Shown piece after piece: positions 49,495-55,929 of a DNA stretch of 55,929 nucleotides. The DNA comes from a virus. The position numbers were made by a program, and so were the translations under genes. The notes beneath the pieces were generated by a model, which was not told where the DNA came from, made no database searches, and saw nothing but the letters and a program-made list of their open reading frames with translations. The stretch is taken from positions 1-55,929 of IMG/VR virus record IMGVR_UViG_3300034101_000961; one strand, given 5' to 3'. Numbering within the stretch: the stretch's first letter is position 1; the number at the start of each line of letters is the position of its first letter.

Positions 49495-50116
49495 GATAAC
49501 TGTTAGTCTACCTTGTTTTGGTAGACCTTTAAGAACAAAAAGGTCTATTGAATGTATTATTAATCAAAACATTAATAACTGGGAAGCATTTATTATGGGC
49601 GATCATTGTCCACATTTTCAAGAACTAATAGATAGTGGTTATCTTGAAACTATAAAACAAGAGCAAGCACTTAAAGGAAACATCATTCATTATTTTAATG
49701 CTGAAGTTAATGGAGGAGGTTGTGGATATAAGCTTACAAACTATGCTATTCAAAATGCTACAGGAAAATATTTTATATTTTATGCTAATGACGATATCAT
49801 TTTTGAAGATCATTTTAGCAATTATTTAGAAATAGAAAACACAGACTTAGATTATATGTTTTTTAATTCTTGGATAGATCCTATTGGTAAAGCTAGAAAT
49901 TCAACAATGGCTCCATCTCAGATAGGTCATAGTGAGATAGTATTAACAACAGAGCTAGCAAAACAATTACCAGAACATTTACCAATATATGGACATGATT
50001 GGGAATTTATAAGTGCTATGTTAAAACAAGGAAAAGGCGAAAAATCAAAAAGTAACACTCTATCTTATAGAGTCATGCATGTACCAAGTTTTGGAACAAA
50101 AGATGAGATAAACTAA
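49484..50116 (+). CDS. Glycosyltransferase, GT2/GT-A
   Basis: 210 residues. Starts MNARITVSLPCFGRPLRTKR with the GT2 N-terminal strand, RSIECIINQN helix, then IFYANDDIIFEDHF (about 104-117) with the metal-binding DD. Ends before the bidirectional terminator. Works with its neighbours; substrate unknown. Confidence 0.85.
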   Translation: MNARITVSLPCFGRPLRTKRSIECIINQNINNWEAFIMGDHCPHFQELIDSGYLETIKQEQALKGNIIHYFNAEVNGGGCGYKLTNYAIQNATGKYFIFYANDDIIFEDHFSNYLEIENTDLDYMFFNSWIDPIGKARNSTMAPSQIGHSEIVLTTELAKQLPEHLPIYGHDWEFISAMLKQGKGEKSKSNTLSYRVMHVPSFGTKDEIN

Positions 50117-50117
50117 T

Positions 50118-50150
50118 AAAAAAAGCCCTCCATTTCTGGGGGGGCTTTTT
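50118..50150. terminator. Bidirectional terminator between convergent operons
   Basis: AAAAAGCCCTCC and GGGGGGGCTTTTT pair around ATTTCT with A- and T-runs on both sides, so both strands have a hairpin followed by T residues. It ends the rightward arm and the leftward small-protein operon. Confidence 0.93.
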
Positions 50151-50151
50151 A

Positions 50152-50292
50152 TTATTTTGATAATTTCTTACCAGTCATAGGAGCCATAGGGCTCTTACCT
50201 TTATTTCTAGTATTATCTGATTCCTTCATATAAGGCTTGTTGGGCTTAGGGTTTTTAACCTTAGGAGCTAAACGTGGTTTACCTGATTTCAT
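50152..50292 (-). CDS. Small basic protein, 46 aa
   Basis: Reads MKSGKPRLAPKVKNPKPNKP and ends MAPMTGKKLSK; Lys/Pro-rich, no fold visible. Its start overlaps the stop of the 173-aa gene (TAATG). Probably a small virion- or DNA-associated peptide; inferred from composition and neighbours. Confidence 0.62.
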   Translation of the reverse strand: MKSGKPRLAPKVKNPKPNKPYMKESDNTRNKGKSPMAPMTGKKLSK

Positions 50293-50813
50293 TAGCAACC
50301 ATATTTACATTTTCCCATAGACTTACCCATCTTAGCTTTACCACCAGATTTCTTCTTTTCAATTTTTTTCTTCAACTTATCTAAAGAAGGCACCTTGTCA
50401 AAACTCTTTTTGTCAAAGTTCATTCCTTTTGGTCTTGCCTTAGATACTGAATCACTAGGTGCAATATAGTTTTTACCAAGAACAGAAGCTTTGTCTAAAG
50501 ACTTAGCCATATCATCAGTACGTTTGTTTTGAGCAGCTTTTGTCATCTTTGTACCAGATTGTGCTTTCTTAACTTTCATACCATGCTTAGCTGCAGGAGC
50601 AGATTTAGCAGCTTTCTTTTCAGCTCTTTCAGCTTGACGTTCTTCACGACCAGCTACTCTCACAGCTTTTTTATAATCACGTTCAGCCACTCTAGCTTCT
50701 TTGCGTTCAGCACGATCAGCACCTGATGTAGTTGCAGCACAACCACCACGGTACCCACCTTTTTTTATAGGAGCTCCAAATTGAGCCTTTTTAACTTTTT
50801 TAACAGTTGCCAT
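50292..50813 (-). CDS. Lys/Ala-rich KKAQxG protein
   Basis: 173 residues, rich in Lys, Ala and Arg. N-terminal MATVKKVKKAQFG and internal MKVKKAQSG carry the KKAQxG motif shared with two neighbours. Contains a long charged helix (RAERKEARVAERDYKKAVRV) and a Cys pair at the very end (GKCKYGC). Histone-like composition fits DNA binding or capsid interior. The motif may be a packaging or cleavage signal; function unknown. Confidence 0.65.
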   Translation of the reverse strand: MATVKKVKKAQFGAPIKKGGYRGGCAATTSGADRAERKEARVAERDYKKAVRVAGREERQAERAEKKAAKSAPAAKHGMKVKKAQSGTKMTKAAQNKRTDDMAKSLDKASVLGKNYIAPSDSVSKARPKGMNFDKKSFDKVPSLDKLKKKIEKKKSGGKAKMGKSMGKCKYGC

Positions 50814-50831
50814 TTTTATAATTTTAAATTG

Positions 50832-51362
50832 TTAGCATTTCCATTTACGCAAAGACTTATTAATCCTACTGTTAGGGTCATTTGCTGTCTTAGAACTTGT
50901 GAGTTTCTTTTTCATACCTGACATCCTAGCACAGAATGATTTCTTTCTAGGACCACCTTCAGGTTGAGGAGCTTTAAGACCAGGCTTGCCTGGATTAGCT
51001 CTATTATATGAGGCTCTTCCTTTAGCGTTTAAACCACCAGAAGGATTTTTACCTTCTTTTCTTTGCCATGCTGGTGTAGAACCACCATTCTTTTGTTTCT
51101 TTAGTCTATTTTCTCTACCTTCTCTAACACCTTCAATCTCTTGCCAATTATCAAAAACACTAGCGTTACCTCCTTTTACACCTCTTTTATATCCACTTCT
51201 ATATAGTGCTGAATCTATAGAACTAGGTTTTTTACCACTTGGTACAGGTCTATCTATATATTTATATTTTGTAGGGGTGGTACGTACAGGATCTATAATA
51301 GGTTTTTTAACTCTAGTATTATCAACTTTACTACCACCTTGAGCTTTTTTAATCCTAGCCAT
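50832..51362 (-). CDS. Lys/Gly-rich KKAQxG protein
   Basis: 176 residues from the ATG at 51362 (MARIKKAQGGSKVDNTRVKK); an in-frame upstream ATG at 51458 would overlap the next gene by about 95 bases and is rejected. Basic and Gly/Lys/Asn-rich, with a repeated RKEGKNPSGGLNAKGRASYN stretch (PSGGLNAKGR is common in such phage proteins). Ends with Lys/Arg. Part of a series of unordered basic proteins; likely a DNA-binding virion component. Confidence 0.65.
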   Translation of the reverse strand: MARIKKAQGGSKVDNTRVKKPIIDPVRTTPTKYKYIDRPVPSGKKPSSIDSALYRSGYKRGVKGGNASVFDNWQEIEGVREGRENRLKKQKNGGSTPAWQRKEGKNPSGGLNAKGRASYNRANPGKPGLKAPQPEGGPRKKSFCARMSGMKKKLTSSKTANDPNSRINKSLRKWKC

Positions 51363-51363
51363 C

Positions 51364-51762
51364 TTATTTCTTTTTACCTTTGTACTTGTAATCAGGGTTG
51401 TCTTTGTGCCACTTCTTTGTAGAAGCAACACCTTGTTTAACAGTCTTTGCTCTACCAATCTTAGTGAGATTGATTGTATCCCATTTACCTTTATCTTTAG
51501 TAGGGTGGTTTACAACTATGTCTCCAGGTTTAGCTTTAGCTGTTTTCTTTGTGGCTTTATAAACTACATGTTTTTCTCCACCAGCTGTAACCTTCACCTT
51601 ACCACCATCTTTTAATGTAGAGCCTTTAAACTCTCCCTTCTTTTTAACAAGAGGACCATTAGGAACAGGAGTGATTTTACCACCAGCTCTAAGAACTCCC
51701 TTACCTACATAAGCTTCTGCTTTCTGTGGGTTATACACCTTGGTCTTAGGAATTCTAGGCAT
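51364..51762 (-). CDS. Basic protein, 132 aa
   Basis: Begins MPRIPKTKVYNPQKAEAYVG. Lys/Gly-rich with KTAKAKPGDIVVNHPTKDKG near the middle and a tail ending DYKYKGKKK. Located between two KKAQ-type genes, one base from the next. Structure unknown; probable virion basic protein. Confidence 0.62.
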   Translation of the reverse strand: MPRIPKTKVYNPQKAEAYVGKGVLRAGGKITPVPNGPLVKKKGEFKGSTLKDGGKVKVTAGGEKHVVYKATKKTAKAKPGDIVVNHPTKDKGKWDTINLTKIGRAKTVKQGVASTKKWHKDNPDYKYKGKKK

Positions 51763-51763
51763 G

Positions 51764-51925
51764 TTATTTACCTTTACGCTTTGCAGTTATTTTCTTGAAT
51801 GTTTTAGCAAGAGCTTTAGCCTTACCTGTACAACCAGGCTTAGTAATAGGAGTGCATTTGCCTTCTGTACCTCTAGCCTTAATAGACTTAGATACCTTCT
51901 GCATCCACTTTTTATCTGTAGCCAT
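51764..51925 (-). CDS. Small basic protein, 53 aa
   Basis: Reads MATDKKWMQKVSKSIKARGT, then EGKCTPITKPGCTGKAKALA and ends with Lys/Arg. The two Cys and pattern KWMQKVSKSIK...KC.PITK.GC are found in related phages. It starts on the stop of the upstream gene (TAATG). Function unknown. Confidence 0.65.
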   Translation of the reverse strand: MATDKKWMQKVSKSIKARGTEGKCTPITKPGCTGKAKALAKTFKKITAKRKGK

Positions 51926-52443
51926 TATTTTTTCTTTTTCATTTTACCACCAGATTTCATCTTTGTAGCACCTAACTGCTTGTCCTTCTTAAGACTTACA
52001 GAAGTTTTAACATTACGAGGAGGTAAGTTCATTTCTTGAACCTTAGTCCAAGCACCTTTAGGATCAACAGGTCCTACACGCTTGTTAGAAGCTTTTAATC
52101 CAGCCTGAGCTTTCTTAATCTTGCCACCATTCTTAATAACACCACGTCCTTTAAGGATGTCAGCTTTAGTAATCTTACCATCCTTGTTTAAGTCTGGGAA
52201 TGATTTACCGTTTTTAGCACTCTTAGCTTCTGCCATAGTTCTAGCTTTAAATGCAGGTAGGTCTTCCTTAGGTGAAAGAGAATCATAAATTTCACTACCA
52301 CGTTTTCTACGTGTAGCTCTTAACTTCATGCGTTCTGCTACTTCTTTAGCTCTTTCAGGATTTTTCTCTGCAATTCTACCAAGTCTTTTCTTTTGTCTAC
52401 CTGTAATACGATCACCGTATTGGGCTTTTTTAATAGTTGCCAT
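51925..52443 (-). CDS. KKAQxG protein with EF-hand-like loop
   Basis: 172 residues beginning MATIKKAQYGDRITGRQKKR. KKAQYG at the N-terminus and KKAQAG at about 113. Residues about 84-95 read DLNKDGKITKAD, a textbook EF-hand/dockerin calcium loop (D, N, D, G, I, D at 1, 3, 5, 6, 8, 12). Ends GGKMKKKK. A calcium-binding, basic protein in a virion-type operon; role unknown. Confidence 0.68.
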   Translation of the reverse strand: MATIKKAQYGDRITGRQKKRLGRIAEKNPERAKEVAERMKLRATRRKRGSEIYDSLSPKEDLPAFKARTMAEAKSAKNGKSFPDLNKDGKITKADILKGRGVIKNGGKIKKAQAGLKASNKRVGPVDPKGAWTKVQEMNLPPRNVKTSVSLKKDKQLGATKMKSGGKMKKKK

Positions 52444-52448
52444 TTTAT

Positions 52449-52529
52449 TTATATATTAGATTGTTCTAGACATTTAGGACATTGTCCTTCCTCAAGAGCT
52501 ATTTCATGTATGGAGCAATGATCGTTCAT
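52449..52529 (-). CDS. Tiny Cys protein, 26 aa
   Basis: Reads MNDHCSIHEIALEEGQCPKC then LEQSNI; C.....H and CPxC could bind a metal ion. Its ATG shares bases with the stop of the upstream 55-aa gene (TAATG), which argues for translation despite the size. Confidence 0.45.
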   Translation of the reverse strand: MNDHCSIHEIALEEGQCPKCLEQSNI

Positions 52530-52696
52530 TACTTGCTCTTAGCCTTGATTTTCTTTTCCTGCTTAAGCATAGCAGACGTAGGTTTCTTACCAGGTTTACC
52601 AGCAGCTTTATTCTTTTTAGCTGCAGCACGGATGTTATCCCATAATCCTCTTTGAGAGGTGGAACCATCAGCACGTTTTATCATTTCTTTTGCCAT
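52529..52696 (-). CDS. Small basic protein, 55 aa
   Basis: Reads MAKEMIKRADGSTSQRGLWD, then NIRAAAKKNKAAGKPGKKPT and ends KIKAKSK. The pattern GLWDNIRA...GKKPT..MLKQEKKIK is one I associate with phages of Bacteroidota. Lies next to the 95-aa gene. Confidence 0.65.
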   Translation of the reverse strand: MAKEMIKRADGSTSQRGLWDNIRAAAKKNKAAGKPGKKPTSAMLKQEKKIKAKSK

Positions 52697-52699
52697 AAT

Positions 52700-52987
52700 C
52701 TATTGATTTTCAGCTTCTTTAACAACACCAGATTCTACTGATCTAGCTAGCACTTGCTCAATTGTATTGTTAGCTCTGTTAGCTAATAAAATACGAGCAG
52801 CTTCTTCTGTAGCTAACTGTGAACGTAGTGAGTTAAGGATTACACCAAACTCAGAACCATTGATAACAAAAATATCATCTGTATTCCAGGTGTATTTCTT
52901 GTTAGGATCATACTTTACAGGCTCTTGAACAGGCTCTTGAATATTTACTTCTTCTTGAACTGGAGTTACTTCTAATTCTTGTGACAT
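52700..52987 (-). CDS. Hypothetical protein, 95 aa
   Basis: Begins MSQELEVTPVQEEVNIQEPV, a Glu/Pro/Val-rich head, then a small domain (YTWNTDDIFVINGSEFGVIL; LRSQLATEEAARILLANRAN). Has its own perfect-match promoter (53013-53044), so it is the first gene of the small-protein operon reading left. Unknown. Confidence 0.65.
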   Translation of the reverse strand: MSQELEVTPVQEEVNIQEPVQEPVKYDPNKKYTWNTDDIFVINGSEFGVILNSLRSQLATEEAARILLANRANNTIEQVLARSVESGVVKEAENQ

Positions 52988-53012
52988 ATTATATATTTTT
53001 TGGTTTTATGAA

Positions 53013-53044
53013 CAAAGATATGTATTTCTGCAATATCTACCAAA
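53013..53044 (-). promoter_or_regulatory. Consensus promoter for the small-protein operon
   Basis: Minus strand TTTG (53044-53041), 20 bases, TATCTTTG (53020-53013): exact Bacteroidota consensus. Transcription starts near 53006, about 19 bases before the ATG at 52987. Confidence 0.8.
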
Positions 53045-53050
53045 TTTATT

Positions 53051-53332
53051 TTACATGGTGATATCAAACACTATTGTGGCAGAACTCTTTATACTTTTAG
53101 ACAGATCTAAATGGATCTGTAAGAGGTTATGAAACTTCAATAACTCTTCTAGCAGCATGTCATTATACCTGGGTATAGATGGTGCTAGTCTAAAGTGATA
53201 GGAATTGGGATTCCTAGTAATTTCTAATGTGGCTAACTCATCCACAGATGATATAATTCCCTCAAGGTGTGCAAAATAAGCTATTTCATTATCTTGCATC
53301 ACCTGAGGAAAGAATTTCTTGTTAATCTGCAT
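53051..53332 (-). CDS. Hypothetical protein, 93 aa
   Basis: Begins MQINKKFFPQVMQDNEIAYF. The pattern FRLAPSIPRYNDMLLEELLKFHNLLQIHLDLSKSIKSSATIVFD (here given in parts: NSYHFRLAPSIPRYNDML, LQIHLDLSKSIKSSA) recurs in phages. Overlaps the Dps-like gene by one base. Unknown. Confidence 0.62.
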   Translation of the reverse strand: MQINKKFFPQVMQDNEIAYFAHLEGIISSVDELATLEITRNPNSYHFRLAPSIPRYNDMLLEELLKFHNLLQIHLDLSKSIKSSATIVFDITM

Positions 53333-53736
53333 TAAGACAAGGTTAATAAGTATTTAGTTTTTGCTGCTTCTCCAGATAATGCATCTGCTAAATTAGCTAT
53401 ATCGTGATAGCTGTTTGCTTCACCATAGCTTTTTAATGAAGATGCAAAAGATAAAAGATTTGAAACACACTCATTCCCTGTACAATTTATAAGAGGTTCT
53501 ATCTTATATGGAGCAGGACGTTTACCTGTATACCCCATGATCTTCTCAATTACACCATCTTTAAAGTCTTGTACATATTCATATAGTTTCCCAAGAGCTT
53601 TGTGTTCAGCATAACTAGTTGTTTGCCAATGAGTTAAATGTAATTGCTCATGAAAATACGTAAGCTTTCCAGCTATTGTTTCTAAATTTAGTTCTCCTGA
53701 TTTCATCATCTCATCAGGGAATAATGATTTTGCCAT
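53332..53736 (-). CDS. Dps/ferritin-like protein
   Basis: 134 residues. The first helix pair follows the Dps pattern: LTYFHEQLHLTHWQTTSYAE (about 25-44), HKALGKLYEYVQDFKDGVIE (about 45-64), with His, Asp and Glu residues that could bind iron at the subunit interface. A later Cys pair (CTGNEC) and a C-terminal helical part. Related to the phage family DUF5856. Might protect DNA from oxidants or be part of the particle. Fold likely, function inferred. Confidence 0.78.
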   Translation of the reverse strand: MAKSLFPDEMMKSGELNLETIAGKLTYFHEQLHLTHWQTTSYAEHKALGKLYEYVQDFKDGVIEKIMGYTGKRPAPYKIEPLINCTGNECVSNLLSFASSLKSYGEANSYHDIANLADALSGEAAKTKYLLTLS

Positions 53737-53747
53737 TTAGTTTTATT

Positions 53748-54227
53748 TTAAGGAGCTGCAGTAGTTGTAGTAGTGGTTGTACTAGTACTAGTAGAAGTAG
53801 TAGTTGTTGTACTAGTAGATGATGTAGTGGTAGTAGTTGTATTACTAAAACTTACTTCAGGACTTAAACCAGAACACTCACAACCAGCTCCTGCTGTAAT
53901 AACTGTTGTAGTTCCTGATGCATCTACTGCAGATACAGAACCAGTTACAGCACATATAGTAGTTACTAATAAATTAGTACCAACTAAATTTACAGTTTGT
54001 GTGCTGTTGTCAACACCAGATCTGTAAGTGATAACACTTGATAGAGCACCTGAAGCAGTTGCTACAACTTGATAAGAGGTACCGCCACTGTTGCACTCAT
54101 ACCCTTGTACTTGTTGCCAGTTGCCTACCTTTGGTTTGTTTCTACGCAGTATTAAGCTACCTGCAACTACTCTGCCACTACCATCATAGCGGACATAAGC
54201 TTTAAGATCACGATTGTTACTTCCCAT
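53748..54227 (-). CDS. Virion protein with C-terminal Thr/Ser tract
   Basis: 159 residues. Starts MGSNNRDLKAYVRYDGSGRV; the first 125 residues look beta-rich (RVVAGSLILRRNKPKVGNWQ; NNLVTTICAVTGS-like) with scattered Cys. The final 30 are Thr/Ser, ending TTTAAP, nearly the same as in the tail-region proteins. Directly next to a glycosyltransferase gene. Confidence 0.72.
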   Translation of the reverse strand: MGSNNRDLKAYVRYDGSGRVVAGSLILRRNKPKVGNWQQVQGYECNSGGTSYQVVATASGALSSVITYRSGVDNSTQTVNLVGTNLLVTTICAVTGSVSAVDASGTTTVITAGAGCECSGLSPEVSFSNTTTTTTSSTSTTTTTSTSTSTTTTTTTAAP

Positions 54228-54244
54228 TTTTTAAATTTTTATGG

Positions 54245-55261
54245 TTAATAGTTAAGGTTATATTTGTTTTTTAATTCTATTAGTTGTGATGTATAATAGT
54301 GAGTGCAATACTTCTGACTGTTCTCATTATTCATAACTGTTTGTAAATGAGGATCGTCGAAAGGATCTTGTCCTGTGTGATACTTTCCTTTATAGAAAGC
54401 AGGGTACCCATTGGCTTCATCACCAACAATTCCTGCGTTATGTAAGAGTCCTGTTCTCTCTAGTTTCTGAATTGGATCAGAAGACCAAGCAAAATCCATT
54501 TCAGGAATAATCTTCGCTTTTTGATTCCTATACCAAATAGCCCAGAGAACAGCCCACATATCAGCACACCAACTTTGAAAGCCTTTATTTTCATTCTCGA
54601 AGAATTCTCTGTTTATGTTTAGTAAATGTGTTCTAATTACCAAACAGTCTTGCAACACCTTGTCCCAGAAATCACTATCGATGTTCTTTAATAGGTATTG
54701 TGCTCCTCCTGAATGCTCATTGTTAGCTTCAGCTATCTCTCTAGTTATGCCTGTAAGTTCTGCTGTTTCAGCTAGAATGTCTCTAGTCTTATACAACTCA
54801 AGCTTTTCAGGCTTTACATCCTTCACTTTACTATCAAAATATGAAGCGTTGATATAACTGTTTGTATCAGATACATAGTTTACATCATCATCCAGATAAG
54901 CATCTATATTTAGATTCTCTGTAAACACTACGTCTGAATCACAATACATAACAGCTTTATCTTTCATCCCTGGATTCTCTGCAAAATATCTTTTCAAACA
55001 ATAAGGACGCAACACAGGAATGTAAACTCCTAACATGTTACTAATCTTGTGCTCATCTTTGTAGAATACAAATTCAGCTTCTGGATAGAGATCTATCACT
55101 TGCTGCCACTTGGTATTCTTTTCCCTATAACTAGGAATGAATATAAGCACAATTGCTTTGTCTGAATGTCCAATTTTCTTTAAGCTCTCTATCCATAAAT
55201 GTACCTGCCATGTGTAATAGGTATCATCTGGTTGAGCACAGATAAATCTGAGATCCTTCAT
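54245..55261 (-). CDS. Glycosyltransferase between two Thr-tract genes
   Basis: 338 residues beginning MKDLRFICAQPDDTYYTWQV. Features: an N-terminal YTWQVHLWIESLKKIG, DKAVMYCDSDVVFTEN (about 102-117) with a DxD metal motif, and later WCADMWAVLWAIWYRNQK. The layout recalls glycosyltransferases that act on protein hydroxyl residues (peptidyl serine galactosyl/hydroxyproline arabinosyl type), though similarity is weak. It lies between the 159-aa and 58-aa Thr-tract genes, in the same direction. Leader CAAAACTACATATATG. Best candidate for modifying those tracts. Confidence 0.78.
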   Translation of the reverse strand: MKDLRFICAQPDDTYYTWQVHLWIESLKKIGHSDKAIVLIFIPSYREKNTKWQQVIDLYPEAEFVFYKDEHKISNMLGVYIPVLRPYCLKRYFAENPGMKDKAVMYCDSDVVFTENLNIDAYLDDDVNYVSDTNSYINASYFDSKVKDVKPEKLELYKTRDILAETAELTGITREIAEANNEHSGGAQYLLKNIDSDFWDKVLQDCLVIRTHLLNINREFFENENKGFQSWCADMWAVLWAIWYRNQKAKIIPEMDFAWSSDPIQKLERTGLLHNAGIVGDEANGYPAFYKGKYHTGQDPFDDPHLQTVMNNENSQKYCTHYYTSQLIELKNKYNLNY

Positions 55262-55289
55262 ATATGTAGTTTTGTTGGTTTTGTTTTAT

Positions 55290-55466
55290 TTACGGTGTAG
55301 CAGTTGTAGTTGTAGTTGTAGTACTACTACTGCTACTAGTGGTTGTAGTAGTGGTAGCAGGAATATTCCTACCCATCACTCCTGTAAGCCTTTCTAATTG
55401 CTTAGATATGTTCCAAAGTAGTTTAGCCTTTTGGCTCCAGCCTATTTGTTGAGAAGGTATTGCCAT
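55290..55466 (-). CDS. Small Thr-tract virion protein, 58 aa
   Basis: Reads MAIPSQQIGWSQKAKLLWNI, SKQLERLTGVMGRNIPA, then about 20 Thr/Ser ending TTTATP. The IGWSQKAKLLWNISKQLERL motif is a common N-terminal module of Bacteroidota-phage virion proteins. It lies between the glycosyltransferase gene and the jelly-roll fibre gene. Fifth Thr-tract protein in the window. Confidence 0.7.
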   Translation of the reverse strand: MAIPSQQIGWSQKAKLLWNISKQLERLTGVMGRNIPATTTTTTSSSSSTTTTTTTATP

Positions 55467-55468
55467 AA

Positions 55469-55929
55469 TTATCCTATGTTAAATATATTAAAATTAACAG
55501 ATGGTGATAAAGGTCTAGTTGGGTTACTACCAGCAGCAGTTGCTAAAAGTTTCATACCTGTAGCTGGTGACCACCAGTAAAACTTAATATATTGTCCAGC
55601 AGTTAATGCAATTGTATCAGCTATACGTGCTAGCGTTTGATCATTTTGTGCACTACTAGTAGTGAATGTAAATGCTGAATTAGGCACAATTGCATCATTT
55701 ATTGTATACCAAACAGTTACATTATAGTTTGATGCTCCTCCAGTAAAAGTAAGTTGAAGGCTAAGATCTAAATAATAAGTTCCTGCATTTACAACAGTGA
55801 CTGTATTACTAGCTAATGTAAATCCATTAGCAGCTTGTGTTGACGCTATTAATACTTGGTTAGCTGTAGTTGCACCACCACTGTTTTGAGTGGTAGTGTC
55901 AAAAAAAGTTGCTGAATAAAGAGATAGTG
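55469..55929 (-). CDS. Fibre protein with C1q/TNF-like jelly roll (partial)
   Basis: Open to the right edge; the N-terminus is outside the window. The last about 153 residues form a beta-sandwich: GTYYLDLSLQLTFTGGASNY, WYTINDAIVPNSAF, LARIADTIALTAGQYIKFYW and PSVNFNIFNIG, the pattern of C1q/TNF-like domains used at fibre tips. A GTG inside has been considered as a start, but the frame continues upstream without a stop. Receptor-binding or decoration protein. Confidence 0.72.
   Translation of the reverse strand, partial: LSLYSATFFDTTTQNSGGATTANQVLIASTQAANGFTLASNTVTVVNAGTYYLDLSLQLTFTGGASNYNVTVWYTINDAIVPNSAFTFTTSSAQNDQTLARIADTIALTAGQYIKFYWWSPATGMKLLATAAGSNPTRPLSPSVNFNIFNIG

Noticed and set aside
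53773-54027. Val-rich plus-strand frame
   Set aside because: Antisense of the Thr tract; Val runs result from complementing ACT/ACA codons.
1-55929. tRNA genes, insertion sequences, diversity-generating retroelement
   Set aside because: I saw no cloverleaf with CCA-end context, no transposase and no reverse transcriptase; a tRNA search program would be needed to be sure.

Overview
This window is a stretch of a double-stranded DNA tailed-phage genome (Caudoviricetes). The host is very probably a member of the Bacteroidota. Three things point there: promoters of the TTTG-N19-21-TAnnTTTG type used by Bacteroidota; no Shine-Dalgarno sites, with A-rich leaders (ACCAAAACAAA-like) before start codons; and AT-rich, tightly packed genes. 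Both ends cut through leftward virion genes, so the window is an internal or circularly permuted segment. I see no integrase, tRNA, CRISPR array, insertion sequence or phage RNA polymerase.

Layout: (1) 1-18234, leftward: head and tail morphogenesis. A textbook promoter sits just before 18234. Reading leftward from it come a winged-helix protein, an IHF/HU-like protein, small Zn/acidic proteins, a putative small terminase, large terminase, portal, an SPFH/stomatin-like protein, scaffold, major capsid protein, connector/neck proteins, and a set of tail or head-fibre proteins ending in Thr-rich tracts. A metallophosphoesterase and an unfinished structural gene close this arm. (2) 18235-19202: a strand-switch region with two small leftward genes, promoters, a perfect DnaA-box match and large inverted repeats. 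(3) 19203-50116, rightward: early genes and replication. It starts with many small proteins, including a tiny lipoprotein and membrane peptides. Then come a family-B DNA polymerase, a replication-initiator-like protein, DnaB-like helicase, SF2 helicase, RecA-like ATPase (Sak4-like), SSB, DnaG-like primase, a DUF932 protein, a UDG-fold protein, RIIA- and RIIB-like proteins, HNH and PD-(D/E)XK nucleases, a B12-dependent ribonucleotide reductase, RecA, dUTPase and a GroES-like protein. Two glycosyltransferases around an acyltransferase end the arm. (4) 50117-55929, leftward: a bidirectional terminator, a cluster of tiny Lys-rich proteins sharing a KKAQxG motif, a Dps-like protein, more Thr-tract virion proteins with a glycosyltransferase between them, and the end of a jelly-roll fibre protein.

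How it fits together: the rightward arm supplies nucleotides (RNR, dUTPase), a nearly complete replisome and recombination proteins. The polymerase and the DUF932 protein both end in a bacterial sliding-clamp motif (QLSLF, QLSIF), and no clamp gene is present, so the phage probably borrows the host clamp. The leftward arms build the particle. The gene set (IHF-like protein, large portal, UDG, RIIA/RIIB, family-B polymerase, DnaG/DnaB) recalls crAss-like phages (Crassvirales), but this is inference from gene content only.

The most interesting candidate system is a set of five virion-type proteins carrying mucin-like Thr/Ser tracts, with one glycosyltransferase gene lying between two of them and two more glycosyltransferases elsewhere. 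This suggests phage-directed O-glycosylation of the particle. Also notable are a UDG-like protein whose catalytic Asp is Cys, a RIIB-like protein with a DnaJ-type zinc module, an SPFH protein inside the head operon, and terminator hairpins with promoter-like -10 elements in their loops.
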